Below, piece after piece: positions 37,911-46,462 of a DNA stretch of 64,000 bases. Under the pieces are notes generated by a model, which did not search any database, was not told the origin of the DNA, and saw only the letters and a list, made by a program, of their open reading frames with translations. The position numbers and the translations under genes were made by a program. Position 1 is the first letter of the stretch; every line of letters starts with the position of its first letter. The stretch comes from Fuerstiella sp. (GTDB lineage: Bacteria; Planctomycetota; Planctomycetia; Planctomycetales; Planctomycetaceae), in NCBI GenBank assembly GCA_014238335.1, contig JABABI010000012.1, forward strand, positions 31,999 to 95,998, written 5' to 3'.

Positions 37911-38274
37911 TTACAGGAACTCCGTGTTTGTGACCCAATGATCTTTGCCATCACGGACGTAGAAAGACCGCACTTGATGATGATCTGTGCATAGCTTTTG
38001 AATGGAATAACCCGGAATATTGACGATCGTTCTGCGGCCGTTTTCTGCATTCATTACTTGCGTTCGTTCGTGCGAAATAATCTCCGCAAGCCGTCCTTTT
38101 TTCTTCGAACAGGACGCCCAATGCGGCTCCGTCGTTGAAGAAGGGGTCAAGGCCGGTCAACGTGCAGTCGGTGATGTGATCATCAACGTCAGCCTTCCGT
38201 GGTTTGGCCGTACTCAGCGCCAGTTCGAGTCGGATGGATCGTTTGGGTTTCTGTTGCGTGATCGTAGTGATCAT
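37911..38274 (-). pseudogene. Small unknown gene broken by a +1 frameshift at an A6 run
   Basis: From ATG 38274 (AGGGA upstream) the frame reads MITTITQQKPKRSIRLELAL and continues as plausible protein to LGVLFEEK. After the A6 run (T6 on the plus strand, 38097-38102) the original frame degenerates, while the next frame continues as plausible protein (GRLAEIISHERTQ ... FYVRDGKDHWVTNTEFL) to a TAA at 37911. Removing one A would give about 120 residues. No family recognised. Either a recent pseudogene, a homopolymer sequencing error, or slippage during expression. Confidence 0.5.
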
Positions 38275-38354
38275 GCTGGGAGTTCCCTTTCGTTCCTGTT
38301 GGCAAGAATCTGAGTACTTGACAGAGAGCCACTGGCACCCATTTCCAGTCGCAA

Positions 38355-38624
38355 CTATTTTAATTCCCGATGGACGAGACCGGTGACCGAAGTTCCGTAA
38401 CGCCCCAGCAGTTCTGAGACTTTCTTCAGTGAGCATCCCTGAAGATGAAACAGCTCGATGGACTCACGCTGCAGATCCGGCAGCCCCTGAAGGGCAGTCG
38501 TCATTTGCTGCAATTGCTCTTTGCGCTCGGCTGGCTCGAACGGTGACGAATGCCTGTCCGCCAGCCGCAATTCCGTCCGACGTGAAGGTCCCTGAATGGT
38601 TGTGTCCCGGTCAAGTCGGAGGTT
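38355..38624 (-). pseudogene. C-terminal remnant of an ECF sigma factor (region 4 only)
   Basis: An open frame of about 89 codons from a stop at 38625-38627 reads RLADRHSSPFEPAERKEQL, LQGLPDLQRESIELFHLQG, CSLKKVSELLGRYGTSVTG, LVHRELK. This is the linker plus region 4 helix-turn-helix typical of planctomycete ECF sigma factors (usual ending AVAGLLHRGLKKLR). No ATG begins it, region 2 is absent, and the end is cut after VHRELK. The DNA upstream contains palindromic repeats instead of sigma sequence. A short expressed HTH protein from the TTG at 38570 (71 residues) cannot be excluded. Confidence 0.65.
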
Positions 38625-38691
38625 TCAGGAAATGCCATAGTCAGAACGGACAGTTGTCTGTCTGTTCGCACAGGTACCCAGCGAGCAGGGC

Positions 38692-38778
38692 GCGTGCTTG
38701 CACGCACCTCGTTGCTGTGTCTGAGTAGTGCTGGCAGCATGCCTGTGGCTGACCGACAAACGCAGGCTGGCAGCCTGC
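38692..38778. repeat. Palindromic elements upstream of the sigma remnant
   Basis: Two perfect small palindromes: GCGTGC-TT-GCACGC (38692-38705) and GCAGGCT-GGC-AGCCTGC (38762-38778), in a 237-bp stretch (38625-38861) with no coding character. They resemble intergenic REP-like elements. Confidence 0.5.
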
Positions 38779-38861
38779 ACAACGAACATCGTCGCTGTGT
38801 GCGGCGGCTGCTGTCGAAAAGACGGCAACCGCCACGCGGATTCGTCACGTTTTTCCGGTGG

Positions 38862-39155
38862 CTACTGTGTTCGTGGGGCAGCCGCTGCTAATCCACCGTC
38901 TGCTGGTTTCCACAACACGCTTTCGACATTCATGACGACGCCTTCCAAATCCGCCGACTCGAGCATGACAACGGCAGAAAACGCCGAACGTAAACGAGCG
39001 CTGCCACCGGAAATCTCCTGCAGGCGGTAGTGCATGCCTGTATCTGGCCAGTTGCTGTTGACGTGTTCCACCGATTTCCGGAAATTCCCGAAACTTCCCT
39101 CAAGCTGTGATGACTGAGTGGATTCGTCCAGGAAATCGCAGCACCCGCCGATCAC
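38862..39155 (-). CDS. Small hypothetical protein, doubtful
   Basis: A 97-codon frame beginning at GTG 39155. The stretch GMHYRLQEISGGSARLRSA then FSAVVMLESADLEGVVMNVE has coding-like composition and codon choice similar to neighbours. No domain, signal peptide or membrane segment is recognised and no strong ribosome site is seen. It lies in the decayed 37.9-39.2 kb stretch, so it may itself be a fragment. Confidence 0.35.
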   Translation of the reverse strand: MIGGCCDFLDESTQSSQLEGSFGNFRKSVEHVNSNWPDTGMHYRLQEISGGSARLRSAFSAVVMLESADLEGVVMNVESVLWKPADGGLAAAAPRTQ

Positions 39156-39203
39156 GAGTAGATGATCAAATGGGGTTCATATAGTTTTTTTCAGGATGCT
39201 CAC

Positions 39204-40427
39204 GTGAAATCCATTCACCTGTGGCTGTCCACAACTGCGTTCTTTGTCTTCGTCAGCTCCACGGACGCCGGGCTGTTCGATCCCACGGGATTCACGGGAC
39301 GAGCTGGCCAGCCAACGATCTATCGTCCTGCTTCACTGACAACGGTCTTCCACGGACAATCGGGCGGTGTTCCCATGCCCCAGGACGCCGGCTCGCTGTC
39401 CGGGACTGCACCGCTGGCTGGTGGGTCAGCCGCATCGGTGCAATCGGGCGTCGGCATCGGCGGTCAGGGTGCGGTGGGCACACCGACGATGCCGGATGCG
39501 TCTACATGGAACGCGTTTTCGCCACCAGTCGGTGCGGATCCATTTGCCGGGGCTCAACAGTTTCCACAAGGTCTTTTTGCCCCGTACGGACAGCCGGCTC
39601 CGTTCACAGCGTTCGGAGCGAACGGGCCTCGTCCCTATCGGCAGGGATGGCAAAACAGTCTGGAGCTTGGCTTGATGCCGGGATCGAGAGTCACGGGCAA
39701 TGCCGCTGGCCACTTCGAACAGTTTGATGTCGACTATGATCTTGCGCACACTGGGCCGTTCATGCCTGGCTGGATGCTGACGTGGACCAACCAGTTTCGA
39801 TTGCGACTGTGGGACGGCCCATCAGCTCTGCCGGGTTTTCCCGGACTTCCCGATCAGGCTTATCGCTTTGGGTGGGACTTTGAACTGGAGACGCCCAAGT
39901 CGGGCCCCTTCAGTGTCAGTTTTGGGCTGACGCCGTCGATTAACACAGATTTCGAAAACTCGTTGTCCTCGGAAGCCTTCCAGCTGGACGGTCGCGGGAT
40001 GTTCATTTTCCAGCTTGATCGATACTGGAGCATGGTGCTGGGAGCGGGCTATCTGGACCGTGTGAAAGATCGCGTGATTCCATATGCGGGGCTAACCTAT
40101 CGGGACGACTACTGGGAATGGCAACTGATGTATCCCAAGACGACGATCAGCGTGTTTCTTGGCAATGAAGCTCTCTGGGCCAAGTGGTTGTACCTGAGCG
40201 CCGAGTACCATGTGGAAGCCTACGAAGTTAACACTGCCCCGGGGCCGCCGCGTGATGAAGTCGAACTGGAGGACTACCGGGTCCTGCTGGGTCTGCGGAT
40301 GGATGCAGCCATGTATTCATGGTTCATGGAAGGCGGATGGATCTTTGATCGTGAGGTCACATATGGTCTTGGCGGGGGATTCTCTCCCCAAACCGGTTTC
40401 ATTGGACGAATGGGCTGGCGATATTAA
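39204..40427 (+). CDS. Putative outer-membrane beta-barrel protein
   Basis: The GTG at 39204 is preferred (AGGA at 39193-39196; a clean signal peptide KSIHLWLSTTAFFVFVSS follows). The 407-residue product has a Gly/Pro/Ala-rich, low-complexity N-terminal third (to about residue 130), then a region of alternating aromatic strands (WMLTWTNQFRLRLW, FGWDFELETPKSGPFSVSFG, WSMVLGAGYLDRVKDRV, YSWFMEGGWIFDREV) ending GRMGWRY, a C-terminal aromatic as in outer-membrane barrels. Family not recognised by name; related planctomycete proteins are usually annotated as hypothetical. No operon partner is clear; the GlmU-like gene starts 35 bp later. Confidence 0.7.
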   Translation: MKSIHLWLSTTAFFVFVSSTDAGLFDPTGFTGRAGQPTIYRPASLTTVFHGQSGGVPMPQDAGSLSGTAPLAGGSAASVQSGVGIGGQGAVGTPTMPDASTWNAFSPPVGADPFAGAQQFPQGLFAPYGQPAPFTAFGANGPRPYRQGWQNSLELGLMPGSRVTGNAAGHFEQFDVDYDLAHTGPFMPGWMLTWTNQFRLRLWDGPSALPGFPGLPDQAYRFGWDFELETPKSGPFSVSFGLTPSINTDFENSLSSEAFQLDGRGMFIFQLDRYWSMVLGAGYLDRVKDRVIPYAGLTYRDDYWEWQLMYPKTTISVFLGNEALWAKWLYLSAEYHVEAYEVNTAPGPPRDEVELEDYRVLLGLRMDAAMYSWFMEGGWIFDREVTYGLGGGFSPQTGFIGRMGWRY

Positions 40428-40462
40428 GTTTGTGTGTCCACCTGGAAGGCTGAACGTTTCCT

Positions 40463-41407
40463 ATGATTGCTCCTGTTGCAGTGATCCTTGCCGCTGGCAG
40501 GAGCACGCGAATGAAGTCGGAAGCGCCGAAGGTCCTGCATCCGGTCTGCGGGCGGATGATGATCGAATACGTCATCGACGCCGCTCGCTCCGCTGGTGTG
40601 GAGAAACTGATCGTCATCGTTGGTCACAGAGCAGATATGGTGCGAGAGGCGCTGTCCGGCCATGACGATGTGGTCTTTGCTGAACAGGTTGAACAAAACG
40701 GCACCGGTCACGCTGTCATGATGGCCGAGTCTGAACTGCAGGGGCACGATGGTTCTGTACTGATTCTTGCCGGCGATACGCCGCTGTTGCAGGGGGGGTC
40801 ACTGAAGGCACTGCTGGATGCCCAGACGCAGCACAATGCCGCGTGTGTGATCGGAACAGCTGACACGCACAACAATGAGGGTCTGGGACGAGTCGTTCGA
40901 AATGCTGACGGCGACTTCGAGTGTATCGTGGAACATAAGGATGCCACTGCAGATCAGCGGCGAATTACGGAAATCAACACCGGGTGCTACGCATTCAACA
41001 GTCCTTTGCTGCTGACTTCGCTGCAAAAACTGAAGCCCAACAACGTACAGGCCGAGTATTACCTGACCGACTGTCCCCGGATTCTGATGGACGATGGTCA
41101 TCACGTCGCCGCCAGCTGCAGTCTGACGATTCAGGAAGCGATCGGCGTCAATAATCGTATTCAGCTGGCTGAAGTGCGGCAGCACATTCAGGACAGGGTC
41201 CAGAACGAACTGATGCTCAGCGGCGTGACGATCGTGGACCCTGGACAAACGTCGATTGACGTTGCTGTGACGATTGGAAGTGATACCGTGATCAAGCCGG
41301 GCGTGGTTCTTGAGGGTGAGGTGAACATAGGTGCTAACTGCACCATTGGTCCCAATACTCACCTTGTCGGACCGCAGACGATTGCTGATGGATCTGCCGT
41401 TGCATAG
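40463..41407 (+). CDS. GlmU-like nucleotidyltransferase lacking the acetyltransferase domain
   Basis: Of 314 residues, the first 230 form a complete GlmU pyrophosphorylase domain: LAAGRSTRMKSEAPKVLHPV, QNGTGHAVMMAE, ILAGDTPLL, GLGRVVRNADGDFECIVEHK, EINTGCYAF and NNVQAEYYLTD. Only two or three left-handed beta-helix turns follow (VTIGSDTVIKPGVVLEGEV, IGANCTIGPNTHLVG) before the stop. E. coli GlmU is 456 residues, so the acetyltransferase active site is missing and nothing downstream restores it. It most likely makes UDP-GlcNAc (or a related UDP-sugar) from a preformed GlcNAc-1-P; a separate acetyltransferase must then exist elsewhere. Confidence 0.85.
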   Translation: MIAPVAVILAAGRSTRMKSEAPKVLHPVCGRMMIEYVIDAARSAGVEKLIVIVGHRADMVREALSGHDDVVFAEQVEQNGTGHAVMMAESELQGHDGSVLILAGDTPLLQGGSLKALLDAQTQHNAACVIGTADTHNNEGLGRVVRNADGDFECIVEHKDATADQRRITEINTGCYAFNSPLLLTSLQKLKPNNVQAEYYLTDCPRILMDDGHHVAASCSLTIQEAIGVNNRIQLAEVRQHIQDRVQNELMLSGVTIVDPGQTSIDVAVTIGSDTVIKPGVVLEGEVNIGANCTIGPNTHLVGPQTIADGSAVA

Positions 41408-41551
41408 AGTTTGCCGGTAACTCACACTCGTTATTCGACTGTGGTTACGAAACGGACAGGGGGCTGGCTCAGCGGATTGTTTTCAGACGCACTTGTCCAG
41501 TTGCACTTGCGCTGTCAGTAAAATTTCGGACCCAAATTGGTGTCAACACAA

Positions 41552-41863
41552 ATGGCTTCACGCAGAGAAAAACTGGAAACAATGCTGGCAGACGATCCCA
41601 GGGATCAGACGCTCAGATACATGCTGGCCATGGAACTGGAGAAGGAAGCTGAGCACGATCGCAGCCTTGATCTGCTGCAACAGTTGATGGACGACGAAGC
41701 GCCGTACGTTGCAGCATTTCTGATGGCCGGTCAGCAGCTGGCCCGACTGCAGCGCACCGACGAAGCGGCTGGTGTCTACAGGTCAGGAATTCAACAGGCG
41801 CAGCAGCAGAGTGACGATCATGCAGCCGACGAAATGAGTCAGTTCTTGACCGAGTTGACGTGA
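41552..41863 (+). CDS. Small TPR-like protein
   Basis: From ATG 41552 a 103-residue helical protein. Residues 5-40 (LADDPRDQTLRYMLAMELEK) and 40-80 (YVAAFLMAGQQLARLQRTDE) resemble two to three tetratricopeptide units (A-L-Y spacing, DEAAGVYR). No signal peptide, so cytoplasmic; probably a protein-interaction adapter. An upstream in-frame TTG (41537) is possible. It sits between the GlmU-like gene and pyrK without tight coupling. The following 41864-42102 has no recognisable feature. Confidence 0.7.
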   Translation: MASRREKLETMLADDPRDQTLRYMLAMELEKEAEHDRSLDLLQQLMDDEAPYVAAFLMAGQQLARLQRTDEAAGVYRSGIQQAQQQSDDHAADEMSQFLTELT

Positions 41864-42102
41864 CGACCATCATTGGCAGCCATTGTTCATCCCTATTTGG
41901 TCTGCGGTGGATTCACAGGAGAGCGCAGAGTCAGCAGAGAAACCATGACTGACGAACTCAGCTTTCTCGGCTGCTTTCTGTCTCAAGTCTTTGCCCCTGT
42001 CGATTCCCAGGACCGTGTCAGCGTGATAGCCAAGTCCCGTCTGTCGTGCTAAACTCACCGGTCCGTTGTTTTTGGTTCGTCGTCTGCCCAAACTGAATAT
42101 TC

Positions 42103-42984
42103 ATGAACACAACAGAACAATCCTGTCTTCCCGGCATGGTCTTTTATGCCCGGCAGTATACGGCTGTTGTGGACGGGATTCGGGCAATGGCAAAGGACAC
42201 GTGGGCCATCCGCCTGCGGCAGACGGAACTGGCAGAACAAATCACGCCCGGTCAATTCTTCATGGTTCGTCCCGCTGGTGGCAGTGACCCGTTGCTGGGC
42301 CGGCCTTTTGCTTTGTACGACACGTACGCTGACGAAGATGGCCGTCCGGTCGGCATTGAATTCGGATTCGTGGTCGTGGGCAAACTTACGTCTTTGATGA
42401 CTCAGTGGAAGATCGGCGACGCGGTGGAAGTCTGGGGGCCATTGGGGAACGGCTTTCCCATTCCTTCCGCCAGGCGACTGATTTGCGTAGCTGGCGGCAT
42501 CGGTCAAACTCCGTTTCTGGCAGTCGCCGCCGAAGCACTCGGCCTGAAACGGTATGGTTCGCCACAGCGACAGCAGACGGAACGGCCTGAATCGGTCACG
42601 CTTTGTTATGGAGTTCGTTCGCAGGACTACCTGTCCGGTCTTGAGGATTTTGCTTTGTCAGGGCTGCAGATTCAGGTGGCCACGGACGACGGCAGTTACG
42701 GTCATCACGGGTTCGTGACGGAACTGCTGCAACAACGGCTGGGCGCTGATGGTGGGGACGTTGAAGTGTATTGCTGCGGTCCGGAACCGATGATGAAAGC
42801 CGTGGCCAGCGTCTGCAGCGATGCATCTGTGAAGTGCTGGTTGTCGCTGGAAACACCAATGGCGTGCGGCTTCGGGGCCTGTTTTAGCTGTGTGACGAAG
42901 GTCAGAGAAGACGACGGAACATGGGACTATCGTCGCACGTGCGTTGAAGGACCTGTCTTTGAAGCGGAACGTCTGGTGTTGTAA
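42103..42984 (+). CDS. pyrK: Dihydroorotate dehydrogenase electron-transfer subunit PyrK-like
   Basis: A 293-residue ferredoxin-reductase-fold protein. An FAD motif (GRPFALYD), NAD-binding loop ([14 protein letters not shown]), and the C-terminal [2Fe-2S] cluster ligands Cys255, Cys260, Cys263 and Cys280 ([10 protein letters not shown] ... [10 protein letters not shown]) match PyrK. PyrK carries electrons from class 1B dihydroorotate dehydrogenase to NAD+ in pyrimidine synthesis. No pyrD is adjacent, so it must work with a distant subunit. At 293 it is a little longer than the usual 250-260, owing to an insertion near residue 155. Confidence 0.9.
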   Translation: MNTTEQSCLPGMVFYARQYTAVVDGIRAMAKDTWAIRLRQTELAEQITPGQFFMVRPAGGSDPLLGRPFALYDTYADEDGRPVGIEFGFVVVGKLTSLMTQWKIGDAVEVWGPLGNGFPIPSARRLICVAGGIGQTPFLAVAAEALGLKRYGSPQRQQTERPESVTLCYGVRSQDYLSGLEDFALSGLQIQVATDDGSYGHHGFVTELLQQRLGADGGDVEVYCCGPEPMMKAVASVCSDASVKCWLSLETPMACGFGACFSCVTKVREDDGTWDYRRTCVEGPVFEAERLVL

Positions 42985-43045
42985 CCCGTCACCAGCAGCG
43001 GCTTCCGGTTCGGTCACTCCGCGTCACATCTTTTTGAAACATGCG

Positions 43046-46000
43046 TTATCCGCTGGCCTGTTTCTTCAGCTGAGTTGTTGCCGTGCCGTTGCCGTTTGCT
43101 GCTGTGGTATCGGACACTTCCAGGACTGCATCGTCCGCGTCGGTCTCTGCATCGTCGTCGAACAGGTCGTCGGCATTGGGAAGAAACAGTCGTCCGTTCA
43201 TCGGACCGTTCACTTCGGCTGTGCCGGCGCTTGCTGCGTCGATTCTGGCCTGCAGGCCATCCGTGCCAATAAAAGCAGCGGCTTCATTTTCGGGCTTGTT
43301 GAGGTCGTAAGCAACCTTGTGCCCCGGCAGCCACAGCGGTTCGATGTTTTTCTTCTTGAAAAGTTCGGCAAGGTGCTGATGACAGGTAAAGAACAGAATC
43401 TGCTGACCTTCGCTGGCCACCTCGACAAGGCATTCAACGGCGGCCACCGTTCGTTCTTCGTCGAAGTTGACAAACAGGTCATCCATAACGACGGGCAGTT
43501 CGACGCCACGGCGAGCGAATTCACGGACTAAAGCAAAACGAAGGGCGAGAAACAGCTGTTCGCGTGTTCCACCGCTCAACTGCTCCACTCGGAATGTGCG
43601 GCCATATTCGTCGTCTACGCACAGGAAGTTTTCGCCCAGCGGTCCCCAGATTCTGTGATACCGCCCTGACGAAATTCGATGCATGTACGACGACGCAGTC
43701 GTCAGCGTGCTGGAGATATTGTCTTTTTCAAAGCGATGACGCATCGTCTGCACAGCGTCTTCTTCAATTTGCAGGGCCAGCCATTCTTCCGCAGCGCCGT
43801 AAATGTCCGCGGCCGACTTTGATTTCCGGTAATAGTGTGCCTGCGATTCCCGGCTGCTTTCCAGTAACTTGATTTCCTGTTTCAGGCTGCCGAGCTCTTC
43901 GTGGTGTCCCTGCAGCGTTTCTTCGACTTCCGCCTGTTCATATTCCAGCAATTGAATCGACTGGCGTCCCTGTGCCGGGTCAAATCGCGTCATGTCGTCT
44001 TCAACGACTGCGATTTCCGGTTCCGCAAACGCGAATTCGTTAAGTTCGTCGTGTGATGTCGTCAGAAGGCTTTCCAGGCTGAGTCGCTCCTGCTGCCATT
44101 CCAGCTGTTGCAAAATTTCGTCCCGCGACAGAACACCGGCTCTGGCCAGAATTCCTCCACGACGAATCTCGGCCGCTTCCACCTGATGCTGTTCGTTGAC
44201 CGCTTCCCGATTGAGCGTGCCCGCTTCCGTCGTCAGTCGTTCCCGTTCCAGACGGTCACGATTGTGAGTCTTCAGCTGTTCCTTCCAGGCAGTCAGTACT
44301 TCCAGAGGACGTGAATAGTTGAGCCTGCCGTTCGGTGATACCTGCTGACCCAGTTGTTCAACACGCTTTCGCATGCCTTCAAACATCCGTTTCAGTCCCT
44401 CAGCTTCCGGGGCTGCGTTTCTCCACTGAGAATGCAGTTCGCGGACTTCCTGAATCCGCTGCCACCAGTCGAAGGCATCCTGCACCTTGACCGTTTCTTC
44501 CAGCCCCAGCGAATTCAGAAGCCGACACCATTCCTGTCGTCGTTCATTGACGTTCTGCTGTGCCGAGCGGAAGCGATCGCGCACTTTCTGCAGTCGCTGC
44601 CGTCGCAGTCGTGCTCGTTCCTGCCGTCGCAGCAGGTTTTCAAGTTCTGTGATATGCCGCGTGCATTCACCGATGCATTCGACCAGTTCTGCCGTGGTCG
44701 ATCCGGGAGCATCAGCCTTCATCAGATGCTGACCGGCAATTCCTTCGGACTGAATGCGCTGAATGCGTTCATGCACGACGCGGAGGTTCTTTTCCGCTTC
44801 GCGAGCTTCGGCGTTCAGGTCATCCAGTTGAATTCCTGTCTTGTTGTCGAAGTGATTTCTCAGCCCGTTTCTGATACTCCACCACATCATGCCGGCAAAG
44901 CTGATGGCGATTGCACCGACTGCGCCCCCTAACGCACGGTTTTTGTCAGCACCAAGCGCGAAGGCCACCAGACCGCTCAGGAATAACGTTACTCCGATGA
45001 ACGCCGTTACCGTTACGGCCCGATCCACCCACGGCGGAATCGAATCGTCCGTGTCAACGCGGCTCATGACGTTGCGAACGGTCTTGATCTTTAACGCCAT
45101 CTGTTCGCGCTGCAGTCGCAGACGTCCGAGGTTTTCCAGTTCCTTCAGGCGATTTTGTTCCTGTTCGATCGCTTCTTCAATCGAATCAATGCCCAGTCCC
45201 TGCAGATCGGTTTCCAGATCGACAAGCTCCTGCTGGCTTTTGCGTGACATCGATCGATTCCAGCGCCGCAACTTACCACGACGCTGCAATCCGTCCTGAT
45301 ACCTGCGAGCCGCAGCCAGCAGACTGTTGTGTGCCGTGGCGGAAGTGTCGATGGAGTTGAGTCGATCCACGGTCCAGCCGGGCCCCATTTCTGTGAGCTG
45401 ATAATCCAGCTCACGTTTGGACTCGCTGGATCGTTCATCGGCTGTGCGAATCTGTTCATCCAGCTGTCGCAGCCATTCAGACTGTTCGACGAGGCTTTGG
45501 ATGGCATAGCGATCTTTTTCGAACCGCATATCCAGCTGCAGTCGATCTGCCTGTTTCTGCTGCTGACTGGCCTGTTCCGACAGTGCTTCGCGGCGCGTTG
45601 TGTGTTGTTGAATATCCCGTTCGCAGGCGTCCAGCTGTTCAAGGATCTGATCCGGGTTGTGGTTGATCTGCGGGATCGCAGAAAGTTTCGCCCGAAAGTC
45701 ACGAATCTTTTTCCACGGCTTGTAACAGCTGCTGATAAATCGCAGTCCACGCAATTCACCGGCAATCTGTCCTTCGCGAGTCTGCAGTTCGTCAATGGCT
45801 GCGGTTAGTTCGTTGCGACGGCGTACCAATCCCGCGTGTTTATCACGTGCTGCGCCCCTGTTCTGCGGAGATACCGACAGATCGCTGTAACGATCGAACA
45901 AATTCGGCAGCTGTCCTTCGCGCCCGCTGTCTGAGAACAACGCATGGCGCCGATCGTTGATGGATCCCAGAGACGCCAGCAACTGTCGCCCCTGCGGCCC

Positions 46001-46462
46001 CAGCGACAGTCCGTAGATATATTCAGCCACCTTCGAACTGCCGAGTGTTGAGAGTTGCTGAAGCTCTCGCACGCCAACCGCGAATACATCGTTAAAAATG
46101 TGTTCATCCGTGTCGGACAGGAGTAGATTCAACGACTCGTTTTTCGTCAGGTCGTCCGGCCCGCCGGAAATTCGAAGTTTGCCCCGGTGTGCCTCGTGGG
46201 CTTTGCGAGTGACGCGCCATGTACGCCCTGCGTGATCGCAGCGCAGTGAACCTTTCCATGGCATGTCTTCTGCTGAACGCTGCCATGCCGGTTCTTCTCC
46301 CAATGGATCGAAACCGTACAGTATCGAGCGTACAAAACGCATCACGGTGGTTTTACCGGCTTCGTTTGGTCCATAGATGACGTTCAACCCCGATGGGTTG
46401 AGCTTCAGCAGCAGACTTCGCCAGATGCGAAACCGGTCGATGTCGATTTCCGTAATCTTCAT
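43046..46462 (-). CDS. YhaN/SbcC-like SMC-type ATPase with a membrane hairpin
   Basis: The 1138-residue protein opens with MKITEIDIDRFRIWRSLLLK and Walker A GPNEAGKT (31-38), as in YhaN/RecF-type ABC ATPases. Long coiled coils (about 190-470 and 545-900) flank two hydrophobic segments (about 480-530: AVTVTAFIGVTLFLSGLVAF and GGAVGAIAISFAGMMWW) that look like a membrane hairpin at the coil tip. The ABC signature QLSGGTREQLFLAL (about 964) and Walker B PVVMDDLFVNF (about 990) complete the head. A poorly conserved acidic, Ala/Thr-rich tail follows. Such ATPases pair with SbcD/YhaM-type nucleases in DNA end processing. The upstream partner gene overlaps by ATGA. Confidence 0.85.
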   Translation of the reverse strand: MKITEIDIDRFRIWRSLLLKLNPSGLNVIYGPNEAGKTTVMRFVRSILYGFDPLGEEPAWQRSAEDMPWKGSLRCDHAGRTWRVTRKAHEAHRGKLRISGGPDDLTKNESLNLLLSDTDEHIFNDVFAVGVRELQQLSTLGSSKVAEYIYGLSLGPQGRQLLASLGSINDRRHALFSDSGREGQLPNLFDRYSDLSVSPQNRGAARDKHAGLVRRRNELTAAIDELQTREGQIAGELRGLRFISSCYKPWKKIRDFRAKLSAIPQINHNPDQILEQLDACERDIQQHTTRREALSEQASQQQKQADRLQLDMRFEKDRYAIQSLVEQSEWLRQLDEQIRTADERSSESKRELDYQLTEMGPGWTVDRLNSIDTSATAHNSLLAAARRYQDGLQRRGKLRRWNRSMSRKSQQELVDLETDLQGLGIDSIEEAIEQEQNRLKELENLGRLRLQREQMALKIKTVRNVMSRVDTDDSIPPWVDRAVTVTAFIGVTLFLSGLVAFALGADKNRALGGAVGAIAISFAGMMWWSIRNGLRNHFDNKTGIQLDDLNAEAREAEKNLRVVHERIQRIQSEGIAGQHLMKADAPGSTTAELVECIGECTRHITELENLLRRQERARLRRQRLQKVRDRFRSAQQNVNERRQEWCRLLNSLGLEETVKVQDAFDWWQRIQEVRELHSQWRNAAPEAEGLKRMFEGMRKRVEQLGQQVSPNGRLNYSRPLEVLTAWKEQLKTHNRDRLERERLTTEAGTLNREAVNEQHQVEAAEIRRGGILARAGVLSRDEILQQLEWQQERLSLESLLTTSHDELNEFAFAEPEIAVVEDDMTRFDPAQGRQSIQLLEYEQAEVEETLQGHHEELGSLKQEIKLLESSRESQAHYYRKSKSAADIYGAAEEWLALQIEEDAVQTMRHRFEKDNISSTLTTASSYMHRISSGRYHRIWGPLGENFLCVDDEYGRTFRVEQLSGGTREQLFLALRFALVREFARRGVELPVVMDDLFVNFDEERTVAAVECLVEVASEGQQILFFTCHQHLAELFKKKNIEPLWLPGHKVAYDLNKPENEAAAFIGTDGLQARIDAASAGTAEVNGPMNGRLFLPNADDLFDDDAETDADDAVLEVSDTTAANGNGTATTQLKKQASG

